Below are positions 1 through 12,971 of a DNA stretch of 64,000 bases, in pieces. Below the pieces are notes generated by a model. That model was given only the letters and a program-made list of their open reading frames with translations, was not told the DNA's origin and made no database searches. Source of the stretch: Coccinella septempunctata (taxonomy: Eukaryota; Arthropoda; Insecta; Coleoptera; Coccinellidae); contig NC_058190.1 in assembly GCF_907165205.1 (NCBI RefSeq), positions 29,663,345-29,727,344 of the forward strand, read 5' to 3'. Made by a program: the position numbers and the translations under genes. Every line of letters begins with the position of its first letter. The first letter of the stretch is position 1.

Positions 1-382
1 GAGGAATTATTAAAACTTCAATCTCTAAATGGCTATAAAAAGTTTGACTAATAGCGAGTAAAAAAACAATATCCTCAATAAATACGGACACTGTTGCAGC
101 TTTACTCATTTGAAGGAATTAGAAACGGAGACAACATTCGCTGCTACAAACATGTATCATGGGTAAATCGTAACAAACCCATTTGATTTGAATAAATATC
201 ATAGTTTCAATAAATATAAATATTGAAATATCCGTAAGCTAATTGCCTATTTTTAAGAAAGTCATCAGTCAAACCACTGAAAATTCCTCGCGCCGTATGA
301 ATGCATCAGCGCTCTCATACATTTTTGCTCTCGGTCTTTCCCCCGTTAGACACGCATCTGACGGTCATTTTTATATTTCCAT
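1..382. other. unassigned AT-rich sequence
   Basis: No open reading frame, inverted repeat or recognisable family was seen here. It ends at the left TIR of the element at 383. Confidence 0.5.
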
Positions 383-1530
383 ATATACCCCCTCCACTTT
401 TATTTTAGCACTCGGTTGACCATGGAAATTTGACACATTCCACTCTGTATAGTACGAAAATGTAGCGTTATTTTTGGTTTTTAAATCAGTCAAATTGTCA
501 AATTATATGAAATCGAAAATATGTGAAGAACATAATTGACGTTTATGCAAACTGATTGAAGGCATAGAAACCAAATCTGCTTATTTGCATGGAAAATACA
601 AGAGATCTGTTTTGAATATATTTATTTTTACTATAGAAGAAAATTGAATTATTGACACATAATATGCAGTAGCTTGAGGAGAGGTAATGTTAATGTAGGA
701 CATCTTCTTTGGCTAAAGGCTGAAGACAGTTTTTGAATCAAAAAAATTATCCCAGAGATGCAATGGTTGGGAATGGGTACCTCTTGAATGAATTAACTAG
801 ATAATTACCTACTAGAATGTTACATTCTTCAACAAAAATCATCTTGCATCAAAGGAAGTCAAAAGAATTGAAGTAAGTTTTAGGTCAAGAGGAACTTCAC
901 CTTTAAACAAAAAATTCACATGAATTAGCAATCAACAGGACAACTGGCTCGTATTTATGGTTGTTTATTTTTAATACTTTTATATAATAATTAATAATAA
1001 TTATATATTTGTTGATCCCCTAAGACATTTACAATGTATAGGATAAGTCAAATGTAAAATAGAAAAATTAATTTTCTGGAACTTATTCTACGATGCCATT
1101 CATCGAAAATCCTGCAGTAACTTTTCGCCTTCGTTTAACGTAAAATAAAATTTTCAAATGCTACCACTTTTTTGGATCTTCCAATAGAAGGAAATTCTTT
1201 GTCATTCACAATCAAAAATATGAGTCGTTTGTTTTGATTCAGATGAATCATTATATAAATTCACTTACATTGAATATGTTCGCTACCGACTGCTAAATTG
1301 TAGATATTAGAATATCAGGGTTACCGACTATTTGAATGAGCGGACCTTAATTCTTGTCTCTTTTTCAATATCTTTCGGCATATTTTTTGTAATATCAATT
1401 TATATTAGTTGTGGCAATTTGACATAAGCGACATTTCATGAGTGCCAACCTTACTCCGTTCTAGTTACAAAAACTTGAGAAAATTATTTCATTTCAACCG
1501 AGAGCTAAAATAAAAGTGAATGGAGTATAT
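383..1530. mobile_element. non-autonomous TIR DNA transposon, family 1
   Basis: The two ends are inverted repeats of about 36 bp. The left end (383-418) contains CTTTTATTTTAGCACTCGG and the right end (1495-1530) contains its near-complement CCGAGAGCTAAAATAAAAG. No transposase reading frame lies between, so the copy would depend on an enzyme made elsewhere. A second copy in the same orientation lies at 50209-51015 and shares several internal blocks, including the stretch with AATATCAGGG and GAGCGGACCT. The superfamily was not determined because the target duplication is unclear. Confidence 0.7.
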
Positions 1531-2562
1531 GTAAGGAATCATATGTAGGTGTTTTCAGTCGGGATGGAATCACTTTATTTTCATAGATATTTCCTCAACG
1601 TTTATTCTATAAAAAAAACGTTACATCAACAATGAATTATGTTTGCACACCACTTAATGATCAATTACTGGCGACACCGCCCTGTTACGAATGTACTGGG
1701 ATGAAAGAGGAATGCGGTAGTGCTGTTTAATCTATTACTATTTGAAGCTCACTCGTTTCGCATTTTGCATTGTTTATGATGTCGTGGTTCATGGTGGCAA
1801 GTGTGCGCATGAAAGAAATAATAAAAATATTACCACATATCTGGTTCGAATTCTCTCAGCTTTTGCTTCACTCAAACTTTCCCTTAAGCTTCCATTGTAA
1901 TGTTTCCAAAAGGTCATAAAAAACTTTGAGTCCGCAGTTTTTCTCATCAAAGGAAAGAATCCTCGAAACTTTCATCATTCGAAACAAATATAATTTCATA
2001 TTTCATCCCAAAACTGATCTCATATCTCTCCATTTCCTGTAGGAATTTCGATGAAACGTTTCTCCATTTACTTTGAAAGCAGATTTAATCCGACTCGATA
2101 AGCAATATCCGAACTTTCATTAAACTATCTGAACGTTCAGGCACGTCTCAGTCTCATGAATATTCCAAGCGAGGGAAAAAAGTCCACTTACAGAAAGTCA
2201 TTCGAGTGGACGTTCAACATCGGGGCGGTAATTAGCGATGAAAATAAATTGGAGCTTTCCTCAAGATGATATTGTGGAGAAATAATAATTCGGATTTCAA
2301 TTTGCTGTACAGTGCTGTACAGAGATGAATGCTCGTTTTTATGAGTTTGCTTCAGAGGTCTTGAACAAAACATTTCAACAACTTTGTATTTTGTGGAGTT
2401 GTGCTTTTCTTTCTACCCCTTAACCGCATGCACATCCAACTTTTGCCACCATGAGAATCCCACCATGATCTCTGTATTTTTTTATTTTGTACTTAGTCAT
2501 CAGATGAATCACAAAAGTTGAAATTATAATAATGTAGTTTCTGAACCACTAACTTTGAATGA
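1531..2562. other. unassigned sequence
   Basis: No supported gene or repeat was seen. The short open frames here look random. Confidence 0.5.
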
Positions 2563-2640
2563 AGAACTTGAAACAGATTAGGTATATGATCTGCACAAAA
2601 TCAGTTTTTAAACCACCACAGATGTTTCGCTATCCGAAGA
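2563..2640 (-). repeat. relic of the 43.4-kb Penelope-terminus-like repeat
   Basis: It shares GAACTTGAAA, the TTTAAACCAC block and, on the minus strand, GGATAGCGAAACA with the palindromic unit at 43365-43509. The CUGANGA half of the hammerhead core is not intact, so this is a decayed partial copy. Confidence 0.5.
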
Positions 2641-2879
2641 GCATATCTTATATCTTCGATATAGAAAATGGACCTTTGTATTAGTTCATAAGAAAATCTG
2701 TTCTCCTCGATGTTACCAAACCTATCATCTACCATTAGATTTTAACGAAGTTTTTTTTTTATTTTTTCCTTTTTTTAACATTCAAATTTCATTTTTTGTT
2801 TGTTTATTTTATGTTAGCGACTAAGCTGACGAAAATACTACTAGTTGTACACAAATAATCAAAATCAATTCAGTAATAG

Positions 2880-3245
2880 GGAGTTATTGAGGATTGAGGT
2901 CAATCTGGTCGTTGAGTAAATCTGTAAATAATTTACAGTCGAATTTGTTCGATACAGTCTGATGAATCGTCAGTTTCGAAATATCAGGGTCACCTCACTA
3001 ATATGAGCAGTTTTCAAATCAAAATAGCAGTTCCCCTTACTTTTTCCTTGCTCTCTGGCAAGCACTTGCCTTTTTTTGAGCTTAAGCTTCAATGTAAACG
3101 AATAAAATTTGATAAATAGTTGTTGTAACATCGTTCTGACATTAACGACAATAATACATGTATGCCAGTTGTACTCTGCCCTAGTTCCAAAAGCTTTTCC
3201 ATGACCTATCGAAAGCTTTTATAAAAGTGAATAGACTGTACTGTG
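2880..3245. repeat. possible third, diverged right half of family 1
   Basis: ATATCAGGGT followed by a TGAGCAG-like stretch, and an end containing TTATAAAAGTGAATAGACTG, resemble the right half of the 383-1530 element. Similarity is patchy and no matching left end is present. Confidence 0.3.
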
Positions 3246-4385
3246 TTTAGTACGAAAAAAATACCAGCAATAATAATGAGGCCCCTGCCATCTAAACTTG
3301 TATCAAAATCAATCAACGAAATCAGTTCCATCCGAGTAAAACTAGCCACTCAACATCCAAGTTCCTATTTAACATTATCAGAGCAACACAACTTCCACCG
3401 CTATGAAAAAAGGCTCGGAAGTAATGAATCCTAATTTAATGCTCGTAGAGGCAAAAAGTATGAATAAAGAGCAATCTAGAAGACAGGCAATTATTACTTC
3501 AAGCTCAGAGACGATATTTTATTTCATTATTTCAATTCCATCCATTAATTTCCATCACCTTTAATAGATTTATCGATCTCATGCTCCGAAAATTCGAAAA
3601 ATTCTCCAGAAATCAAATCCTTCCTGCAATCAAAGTTTCCTAACAAGCTCGAAACATCTCTGCTCACCCCGAATCCGCTTCACGGATGGAGATTCTCCCC
3701 TTTAGGTTAAATTCTACGGAGACAAGTTCAACTTTGATACGAATTGATAATACCCCCAATCAGAGACAGTGGAAGGGAAGACTTTAGGAAAAGAAAGGAA
3801 CTTTAGATGAATGATTTCCAGAAGAGGTAATCGGAAATCGCGTTCTACATCTATTCAAGAAACGAACATTGAACGTTGGTCTAAAGATTTAAAACATTTT
3901 TATGTGATATGTGTTGAAACCTTGAAATTTAGTTTTTCTTTTTCGGATAGGTTATTTTCACTGAAAAAATTATGCTTTTTTTATAATTATTTTTAATAAT
4001 ATAAAGGGTGGACAAATTTTACAACAGCTAACTTCCGGCCGCATGTTGGGTTGTCTCTTTCACATTTTTCTGCCATATTTACTGTACAGCTGATTAGATA
4101 AGGCTCAGTCCTGGGTATCAAGGTTGAGAAGTCAAGCTTTCGGGTCAAAGTTTTCCAAAATTTGAAATAACGCCTAGGTGTAGAAAAATAATTCCTCAAT
4201 GTCACAGTAATTTTAATATCCATTATAATTTTTCGTTTTCTGCTTTATAACATTGATGAACAGAGAAAATTTCAATGTTATTAATTGTAAACCAACCACT
4301 ACCACTGTGAGTTCTCTGATAATAATTGAGGATTCAATGCAGCCTAGATGAACTTTTCCAATTTCGATCAATATCATGCGACATT
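3246..4385. other. unassigned sequence
   Basis: No supported feature. Short open frames at 3243-3434, 3811-3996 and 3993-4223 have no recognisable domains. Confidence 0.45.
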
Positions 4386-4439
4386 CCTATTTTCGAAACA
4401 CATCTATGGAAAAAACCATAGATGTATTTCGAAAATAGG
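4386..4439. repeat. 24-bp near-perfect hairpin
   Basis: The arms at 4386-4409 and 4416-4439 pair over 24 bp with one mismatch around an AAAAAA loop; the left arm reads CCTATTTTCGAAACACATCT at its outer end. It could be a tiny palindromic element or the foot of a larger one. Nothing shows that it is transcribed. Confidence 0.6.
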
Positions 4440-6462
4440 GGTACGTTAACCTCTTACTTGGATAGGACATTATGACAAATCTTCTTTGATGTTTGCAAAG
4501 CTGAATTGTCATTTCGTGCATACAGGGTGGGTAAAATGACTTCTCAAAACGCACATTACCTATATCAAAAATTCAGGAAATTTCGTTTTGACATTTAAGA
4601 GACTTTCCTCACAAAATGACCCTTTGGCTTTCTAAACATCAAAGTACATTGGATATATCTATAACATGTGGACCCCTATCTCAACTTGAGAACAAGGGGT
4701 TAACATACCCCTATTATCGAACTAACCCGTATAAACAAAATTATGTCGATTAATTTCGATCAGAATAGGGGGTTTATCTAGGCTTTTTCGCATCACTTTT
4801 CATCAGGGTGCTCACAGTTGTTGGTTGGATATTGATCGAATTGAATTTTTTTTTGTTCATTCTTGTTATAGACCAGAAAAAGAAGGGATATAAATTACCG
4901 TGACATTGTACAATCATTGAGGAGTTGAAATTTTGTGGACATTTTGTCAATTCCTCGAAATTGTGAAAAATTATGAGCCTAAAGCTTCATTTTCTATTTG
5001 AAACACTCCACACCTCGAAAACTAGACATAGGATTTTTTTCTGCCCATGAACACTGTCGTCCTGGAAATTGCAATCTACAACATACCAAAAATTGAGTAA
5101 ATTCTTCCTTTACCTTAATGATACGGGGTCCTATATATTTCGTGTATATACATGAGTCGAAAACAATTTTTTTCAGTATCATATCAATCCAAAGATTTTT
5201 CATTATACATAGAATTGATTCTAGGAAAAATCATTATCATAATTCAGAATTCAGTTTACAGAATATTTTTAGTGAAAACAAAATATTTGTATAATATTAT
5301 GTCTCTATAAAATTTCTTAGAAGTGGAGCAGAAAATTATTATAAGAATACCCATCTCCTTCTGCCTTCTACCTCACAAGATTTTTACTTGTCTGATGAGG
5401 ATTTCTCTAGAAATACTAGTAATTCATAAAATATACTATAATTAATTATTTCAATTTTGTCGACAGAAAATTTTCATTTTTCTGTCAAACCTCGTGAGTT
5501 GCAATTCCTTCTCATCAATACAAATTTTTTTTTCATAATCGGAAGCAACATCATTCGCCATTTCGGTTAAGAAAGAAATGTCCAATAGGCATATTTTACT
5601 ACTGTGAGTTTCCCAATTTTTTTTTGCCGCGGTAGTAGTTACCAAGCATTTTTTCATGCTACTTAATCGTCAAAAAATGCAACATTTATCAGCTCAACTC
5701 AAGAAAACTTGAAAAAATTATTTCCTTTCTTGGAAAACCAACGTCCTCTCGTTTACGAAGTCGTTACAGACACATTTTCAAATTATCTTAAAATTTATAG
5801 GAAACTAATCATTTTGGCCAAATGCATAGATACGGCCTTTCTCGAAATAATTAGAGCACTCATAATAAAATACTCTTATTTCATTGAGAATATCTAACTT
5901 CTCCACTTCAACTCGATATTTTCATAATAATTGTGTATCAAGCTATTGCTATATTAAGGTCTGTTCTTTTAAATAGTAGGTACGGAATTTTTTTACACGG
6001 GGGTATTTTACTTTTTACCCCAATAAATCCTCTCATATAGGATATAGCCATTCCTGGATGTGAAGCTCATACAAACGTAATTCCCTTGACTTCACCAGTA
6101 ATACCCAATCTATCCCAGTCACGATCCCGACTTGTTGCTTTCATGCATTCAGGCATCCGCGGGGTAATAAAGCAGTAAACGGAATTCCTCGAAGCATAGA
6201 ATATTCTTCAACGTTTTTGGTAATTCCAGAGTAGCGGGATTTTATGAAGCGAATCAATTTAGAATCATCTGCCTGAGAATGTCATAGGCGAGATTTATAT
6301 TGTATCGATTTCAACGATAAATTTTATGAACAAACAAACAAAGCTCTTCACGAAAGGAGCATTCGAATAATTGAATGGTAAACTTTTCGCTCTCCTATTC
6401 GTAGGAACGTTATCATAAAATATGCATTGATAGTAAAGGACAACAAATACACTATCTTGATG
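4440..6462. other. unassigned sequence with one CAGGGTG-type end
   Basis: TACAGGGTGGGTAAAATGAC at 4521 looks like one end of the fold-back elements common in this window, but I found no matching right end. No supported gene. Confidence 0.4.
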
Positions 6463-6745
6463 AGATAGACAAAGATGGCTGTCTATGAAGTCTGCGACGA
6501 ACGTGGAAGGTCGTAAAATTTTATGGGATTTTTATGGCCGGTTGCTGTTGAGGCTCGCCAGTGAGTACGCGCCTTATGATGGCTGTGAATCAACAGCTGT
6601 TATTTTATGAACAAGCCATTGTTCTTTTCCTCTTTTAGTAGGCGCTATTGCCATCGTAAACTAGAGACAAAGCGATTTAAATTTTGAAACCTCATATTCG
6701 AAGAATGATTTTGAATAGTTTCCGCGGTGCATTTGGAAAATTGGC
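6463..6745 (+). repeat. dispersed repeat, about 280 bp, copy 1
   Basis: The stretch from GACAAAGATGGCTGTCTATG to about TTTCCGCGGTGCATTT recurs in reverse orientation at 15683-15975. Shared blocks include GTAAAATTTTATGGGATTTT, CAACAGCTGTTATTTTAT and the CCGCGG end. No coding potential is visible. It may be a non-autonomous element or the untranslated part of a larger one. Confidence 0.65.
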
Positions 6746-7757
6746 TAACATTTGATCAGCGATGAATTCAAGTACCTGCATATGATCAGTCAATGATATA
6801 TTAAAAAGTGATGTTTTTTCTTAATTCAATTTTCATAGAAGATAGTTTTAAAAATATATTCTACTACAAACCTGCGCGTTCAACCTGTTTACCTCACGCA
6901 TTCCAAGTCGCAAAGACAGGAACGTCGCTAGCCAAACTAGTGCTCTAGGCAAAGCTTTAAATTGGCGCCCTAACAGATAAATCAACTTGGACGAATTCAA
7001 TAATCTGGTATTCCATAAACCAAAACGTAAACTGAGTATGTAAAAAATGGCCTTTCTTTCTGAAAAATTCAAACAGCAAATACTAAAATACTTTTTAGTA
7101 TTGATAAAAGGAGAATAATATGCGTATACAAGGTGTTACCAAATATTGTGCGGAATTTTTTGAGATGTGATTCCTCTGCCAAAATTGAGGGGCTTTTCAT
7201 GCAAACTAATAAAGCTCATTCTTCGATAGTTGCAGGCAGTATGAGAATGAGAAAAAAATTCTTAATATTTTTTCTCGAAAGTGCTGAAGAGTTGAAAAAA
7301 TGGCATTTTAGTAGGCATGATCTACCAATAAGAAGGCTATAATAGAAATCAAAGTGACTTTTCAGCCATATTCTTGAATTTTTAATTCTATCCCTAGATC
7401 CTTTTGGGGACAAAAGTTGTATTTTATTTGTAATGATTGGTTACCATTTCAACACACATTTTCAAATTGAGAAATTAGGTTGAATAAAAGTTCTATTACA
7501 AATATGGAGTAGTGGTTGCATGTTTCACCTTTTAAAAAAATCACAACAAAATTTAAAGAATATTCATAGGAAGACTTTTTATAGGTGAAACATGCCCACG
7601 AAATGCTATTGCTTCAAATGTCCAGCACTTTCAATGAAAAAAGTAATAGGTACTATTTTTGTTTTGCTCATATATGAAAGCGTGTTACTTCATAGTAACA
7701 GCCTGAGAGCTTCAGGTTACATTGAAAACCCCTGTAATATCCAATAAGAATCGCCCT

Positions 7758-8075
7758 CTATAAAAACATGAAGGCCACATCAGCATAGTCCAGAATCGGG
7801 AGCAACAGAGAGATGAAAAGACTTTTTCTCGTTTCGAAAGGTTGTCCTTCAAAAGTCGAAGCTGATGCCACTGTATCGATCATAAAATTGTATTGAAACT
7901 GTGCATTTCTCTTGGAGCATTGATACAGCTTTGAACAATGTAAAAACAACGACTTTTCTGCGTCATTCTGATGTAATGATAGTTGGCTGTGATTACGATT
8001 AATCATGCATAAATTCGAGGATATATTGATCTTAATTCTTAACCTACTATAGAACCTAACAAAATTCAATGTCAA
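7758..8075 (-). pseudogene. possible reverse-transcriptase C-terminal relic
   Basis: The 105-residue frame ends with FISLLLPILDYADVAFMF, which resembles the stretch after the polymerase core in many Jockey/CR1-like reverse transcriptases (leucine-rich, then P-x-L-D-Y). The rest of the frame is not recognisable and no catalytic motif is present. It lies just downstream of the mariner relic, on the same strand, and need not be connected with it. It could also be a chance frame. Confidence 0.3.
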
Positions 8076-8084
8076 AATATGTTA

Positions 8085-8612
8085 TTAATCAACATATTCT
8101 CCTCTTAATTGTATACATTTATTACAGCGAACCTGCAACGTCTCTAGACCTTTAAAAAAAAATGTTTCTTCTCTGCAAACCAGACCACAGCTTTTATTAC
8201 CTCCTCGTTGGAAGAAAATTTACGACTTTTAGAATTTTTTTCAGTTGAGGAAAGAGATGATAGTCGAATGGAGCCAAATCTAGTGAATAAGGGGGATGTT
8301 CTAGTAATTCAAACCCTAAATCACGAATTTTCTGCATGGTAACATGAGATTTGTGTACAGGGGCGTTGTCCTGCAAAATCAAAACACCTTTGGATAGCTT
8401 TCCGCGTCTTTTTTCTTTAATTTTGTCCCGTAGAGTGACCAGTAATGTCGAATAGTAATCTCCGGCAACTTTATCCAAAAAATCAATCATCAATCTCCAT
8501 AGCAATCCCAAAAAACTGAAGCAAAAACTTTTCCAGCAGATTTTTGGACACGAAGCTTCTTAGGTCTTGGAGAACCAGAGTGTCGCCATTCTGACAATAT
8601 TTTTTTATGCAT
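8085..8612 (-). pseudogene. mariner transposase C-terminal part, frameshifted
   Basis: This is the catalytic portion of a mariner (Tc1/mariner superfamily) transposase, the enzyme that cuts and pastes the element at TA sites. Reading the minus strand from 8612, one frame gives WRHSGSPRPKK and KSAGKVFASVFWD, with the first catalytic Asp near 8505. After a frameshift, the frame at 8511-8197 gives LILQDNAPVHK, with the second Asp at 8368-8370. It continues to LDLAPFDYHLFP, with the third Asp at 8263-8265. The spacing is 34 residues, the DD34D signature. A second shift near 8200-8230 leads to FFFKGLETL and KCIQLRGEYVD, the usual mariner C-terminus, with a stop at 8085. The N-terminal helix-turn-helix region is missing or unrecognisable. 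The copy is dead. Confidence 0.85.
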
Positions 8613-9099
8613 GGTCTAGGCTAACTAGATATCAATACATTCACGTAGTAAAACGTTTTGAACACATTCGAAAAACTTGGTCGCCATCTATCATATAGTA
8701 TTTGAGATACAGGATTTTTTTGCGAGATTCTTATTTTTAAATTAGCTATTCGAGTCTCACGAAATTTCCCATAAGTCTCGCATCAATAGAAACAGCGTTT
8801 CAGTCTTATTTCAGAATCAAGAGTTGTCCGAAATGATTTATTTTCACAGGTCGATAGCTGAAAGAGAACATCATTTTTTATTGTTTCGGTCAAAACGCAA
8901 TGATTCTCATTTTGAATGGCATACTGCCATTACATTATACATTTCCAGAGAATTGTGTAGAAAATAGTAATTTTTGCAGAAAATATTATATAAAATAAAA
9001 ATTATATAAAATTTTCCTAACAAGTGGTATGCTTCGCATTGTTCGGGCAAGCAGTTGCGTGCAGTAAAGAAATAGCAGGCGTTTTCCTCTCCGACTTGA

Positions 9100-9133
<34 letters not shown>

Positions 9134-9801
9134 TAGTTTATTCTGTGAAATACAGGTATAAACAGTAATCACGGAGGCGTGCGGAAAAAGGGTAGAACGC
9201 GTACGCTTTTAGAAAAAATATTATCCTGCAAAAACTGAAGAAGACGTCTGATAAAATGAATGATAGACGTCAGTAACGAAACCAATCAAGAATATTGGTT
9301 CGTTTTAGTAAAGTGGAATGTTGAGACATGCCTTAAAATGAGGCAGAAAAATGTTTTTCATTCAGAATAACAGAATATTTTTTATTCATTATTTTCAGCG
9401 TTGTCTACACATAGGTACGTTCCCTAGTCAGAAAAAACCTCGTTTCTGACTCTCTTTTTCGGCATAAAGACCCTTGACGAGAGCTATATCATTTGAGCCA
9501 AATGATAACTCTCTCGTTCTTAGGAACAAACGCGCAAAAACACCGCTTACGATGCCGATAACGCTCTCTCGCAAATACATTATTCGAACAGCTTTTTCGA
9601 ATCCAAAATGCAGAGCTTTGCCGACTAATGAGATCCACTAAACTTTCTCCGGTACATCGATTGTTCGGAAAGTTATAAAGAACAGACGTAGCCTGACATC
9701 GTCAGTAATTGGAGTGGTTGAGAGGAAAAATTGTGGGTTCTGCCTTCGTTCAGGGCGGTGCAGGTCAATGGATTTTTTACTGAACCACGCTCAAGCTGAA
9801 A
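8613..9801. other. unassigned sequence with an AAT microsatellite
   Basis: Apart from the (AAT)n run nothing is supported. The N-terminal part of the mariner relic might lie just beyond 8612 but cannot be read. Confidence 0.4.
9101..9133. repeat. (AAT)n microsatellite
   Basis: About eleven uninterrupted ATA/AAT units. Confidence 0.95.
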
Positions 9802-11183
9802 GGATATCCTAATTTTCCACTTTTTCGCTACCAAAATTTCAGAGACTCGAGGTTCTGTGAAGTGAAAAGGATCAATGTCCTTCTTTGAGTCGAATCATGA
9901 TCCAGAGTTTGAACTTCTGGACTTCTTTCTTCTTTCGCCCAATTTAAGAGACACCCCTCACTGAAGGTTTTCGTGACAAGCTCTTGTTTTGTCGAGGTAT
10001 TTGTCAACATTTAAAACATTTACAAAAATGAAAATGAACTTAAGAGCATTTATAAAAATATATTTTACTTTTTTTATGAAACACGAGAAACCTGTCAACT
10101 GAAATAATTCGTTACATAATTTATTGGATTACATGAAAGATTCTTATGTTTGTAAAAATCATAAGTGGAGGGCACTCGAATACAAACAATCCATCGGTTA
10201 ACATTCGTTTATTTATTTCATCATTTAGATGATTCTGTTTGTCGCAAGTACTAAAGTATTTTACGACCAGTACATAAGTTTTTCATTATCTTGTGAATTT
10301 TTTAGTGATAAGAGACAAGAGACAATACAATACAATTTTTTCCTGAAACTACCGTTCTGTCTACATCTGAAATACAGAATAAAGAAATTGCTTTCACTAT
10401 AGAAGTTATACACTTTTTGACAGAAACAATTCTTGGAACAATGCCTATTAAAAATATTGCGAGAATATGATTTGATGCAATGTTTCGAAGCCTCTATCAG
10501 ACTCTACCATCACCCAATAAAAATAAATCGAAATCCTTGATAATATTAAGTTTTATTGTCATTCATAATATTGTGTCGTATGGTTAAAAAAAACATCATG
10601 TTAACAGTTGTTTCTATAAACAATTAAATTTTTTCTTTGTCTGTCTTTAAGTCTTGGGAGAGAAAATCCATAAACAGTCCCCAGAAAGTAATATTGGTCT
10701 TAGTAATTCTTTACATTACACACAACTGGAATAAATTTGATCTTTGAGGCCCTGTGTAACCTAAGCTTTGAGCTTGTGTGTCACATGCATTAAGAAAAAA
10801 CAACCCAGTACTTCGAAAATGAAAAAAACAATGAATTTTATAAACAGCTCACATAAGAATCCAGAAAGGAATCCAGAAAATCAGTGCAGTATTCATGATG
10901 AAACATTCAAGAATATGCTGAAATTTTGTTCAACATAGTAGACAATACTTTTTTTATTATTATTGCACATTGTGTTGATATGTCTTAATGAAGAGTGTGA
11001 AATAAACATTCCTACATCATCAAATCAATCAATCACCTTCATCCATCAGATTTCCTCCAGAATGGAAGAAATTCAAACACTGCATCATGATTCGATTCAA
11101 AAATTGGCATTGTTCTTCTTTTACCTCACAGAACCTCGAAGTCTCTGAAATGTTGGTAGCGAACAGGAGGAAATGAGGATATC
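9802..11183. mobile_element. 1.4-kb non-autonomous element with about 125-bp inverted ends
   Basis: The left arm (about 9802-9930) and right arm (about 11055-11183) are inverted copies. Both contain CGCTACCAA, TTTCAGAGACT, CGAGGTTCTGTGA and TCGAATCATGAT, and both end in GGATATC. Similarity is roughly 75-80 percent by eye, so the insertion is old. No transposase is recognisable inside; the open frames that cross the arms are by-products of the repeat. Confidence 0.65.
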
Positions 11184-12137
11184 GTTCGTTTCAGTTGCAG
11201 CGCGGTTTCAGTTAAAAATAATATTCAGTTGTTTTTCTATCATCAGTTATAGTCTAGTACGGATCCGACCTTTTCACCAGGATATGTCTTCGACATTCCC
11301 ACTGAGATCCTCAAATTTTGGATATCGCTATTTTGATACTGAAACAGCTAAGTGAGTGAGGATTATCACTTTGACATGTTAGATCTTGTTCATAATGACC
11401 TCTTAGTTACTTAGTTAGTAGTAGTACTTCGAAAATATTCATTACTTTAGTCTAATTCGTCTGGCCATTATAAAAAATGAGATGTAAAAGTAATAAATTA
11501 ATATTAATGACTGCGAATTAAATTATCATACATTTTTGATAATAGATTATACATAATAACTGCGTATTCATATCAATTGTGCAATATATATACATCATCT
11601 ATCAATTTCTTCAATGGGATTGTATATTTCCACAAAAATACTAAGAAAATTCTTACAGTATACTGGTGATCTAGCTATATCTGCTATGTCTCAATCACAT
11701 TGAATAGCCTTTTCAACAGGTCTCGTTAGGGAGTTCGTTCCTGTCTATATGCAATTTCGGGGTTATTTTATTTCCAACGAGATGACGTCAGAAACTTCTA
11801 CCAGAGTAGGTGTACCTCATTAAACCCCCCACACATCGGTTCTTCTCCAAAGATTGCAATAATGGCAGAGCGTGTGCCTTCTCATTGCTGAAAAATTTCA
11901 TTTTGCATCAGCACCCACACAAGATTCGTCTAGCTGCATCTCAACAGGATAAAGAAAAAACATAACGTCCCAGATGTCTTCGTACGTAGGTACTTTCAAA
12001 ACACGCAAGTGCTTTTAGGGACACCTGACTGTTTCAGATCAGGTTTGGATCTTCTTGACCCCATATTTGCTCCTAAAGTTTTCCCTATAACCGGCATCTA
12101 TTTCATACTTGGATTGCTGTTTGAAACATTGTTGTGC
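11184..12137. other. unassigned sequence
   Basis: No supported gene, RNA or repeat was seen. Confidence 0.45.
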
Positions 12138-12971
12138 TACCGGTAGATTCGGATGACTTGGGAGAGTCCTGTAACTTGGGACAATTACACCCCTTGCAGA
12201 TTTCTTTGTTTCTTACCATTTATGAGTGAAGGGAGAAACTTATAAGATTGTGTAGCGTCTTTTCGGTTAGTTTAACAATTAATTAACAAGCGCGTTTTTT
12301 ATGGCCCTTATACTTTCTAGTGTCCTGTACATGTGTTTCACTTTGTTCATGTGTAATTTTTTTCTGATCATGAAACAAGGTTGTTTTTTACAAATCAAAC
12401 GGCAGCACGGAAATCATTCATTTATTTTGTTGTTCCATAGGGTGCCTTGTGATAAGGCCGAATAGATACAAGCGGCGCATTGGCAGCAGGAAATATGCCG
12501 ATTTTTCGCAGGATATTATTATTTAGGTCGTTTCCACAAAGATATCACCAAAGAATGAAAGAAATCAAAGATCCCTCATTTTCTTTAGTTCACATTCGTA
12601 AGTTCATTCATTTAGTTTTACATTCGAGTTGTAATAGGAGTTTATCATTTCATTTCCCTACCGAATTTCAACTATATAATCACAAATTCTAATTTTTCAA
12701 AACTATACACCGTCCCAAGTCACCTATTTCATTTGAGAGTTGAGAAATCAATGGATTTTAACTTGTGTCCCAAGCCTCCCAACTCGGTGGATGACTTGGG
12801 ACAACCATATTTTAATTTATATTCGAATTCTGAAGCATGGTATATATCCTAACCAATAGTCTGAGTCATATGACATATTTGAACCTCTTTCTCACATGAA
12901 AATAGGTCACCATTTTTGAAATATGGCAAATTGAATTTCAAAATCGTCCCAAGTCATCCGAATCTACGGTA
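12138..12971. mobile_element. 834-bp TIR element with ACTTGGGA subterminal motifs
   Basis: The left end TACCGGTAGATTCGGATGAC (then TTGGGA) and the right end TCATCCGAATCTACGGTA are inverted, about 25 bp with one extra base on the left. Inside, the motif ACTTGGGAC or its complement GTCCCAAGT recurs near both ends (about 12172, 12713, 12765, 12791 and 12945). Repeated subterminal motifs of this kind often serve as transposase-binding sites in DNA transposons. No transposase reading frame is visible. Confidence 0.65.

Noticed and set aside
1840..1856. GGTTCGAATTC, resembling a tRNA B box
   Set aside because: No cloverleaf can be drawn from the flanking sequence.
2959..2990. CTGATGA with a downstream CGAAAT
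   Set aside because: Only about three base pairs are possible for stem II, and the site lies in a DNA-transposon-like repeat.
5392..5415. CTGATGA followed by GAAA
   Set aside because: The bases between cannot form a stem II and no GUC-like site follows, so it is not a hammerhead.
9828..10010. 60-codon frame partly shared with the frame at 10963-11148
   Set aside because: The similarity comes from the inverted arms of the 9802-11183 element and is not a gene family.
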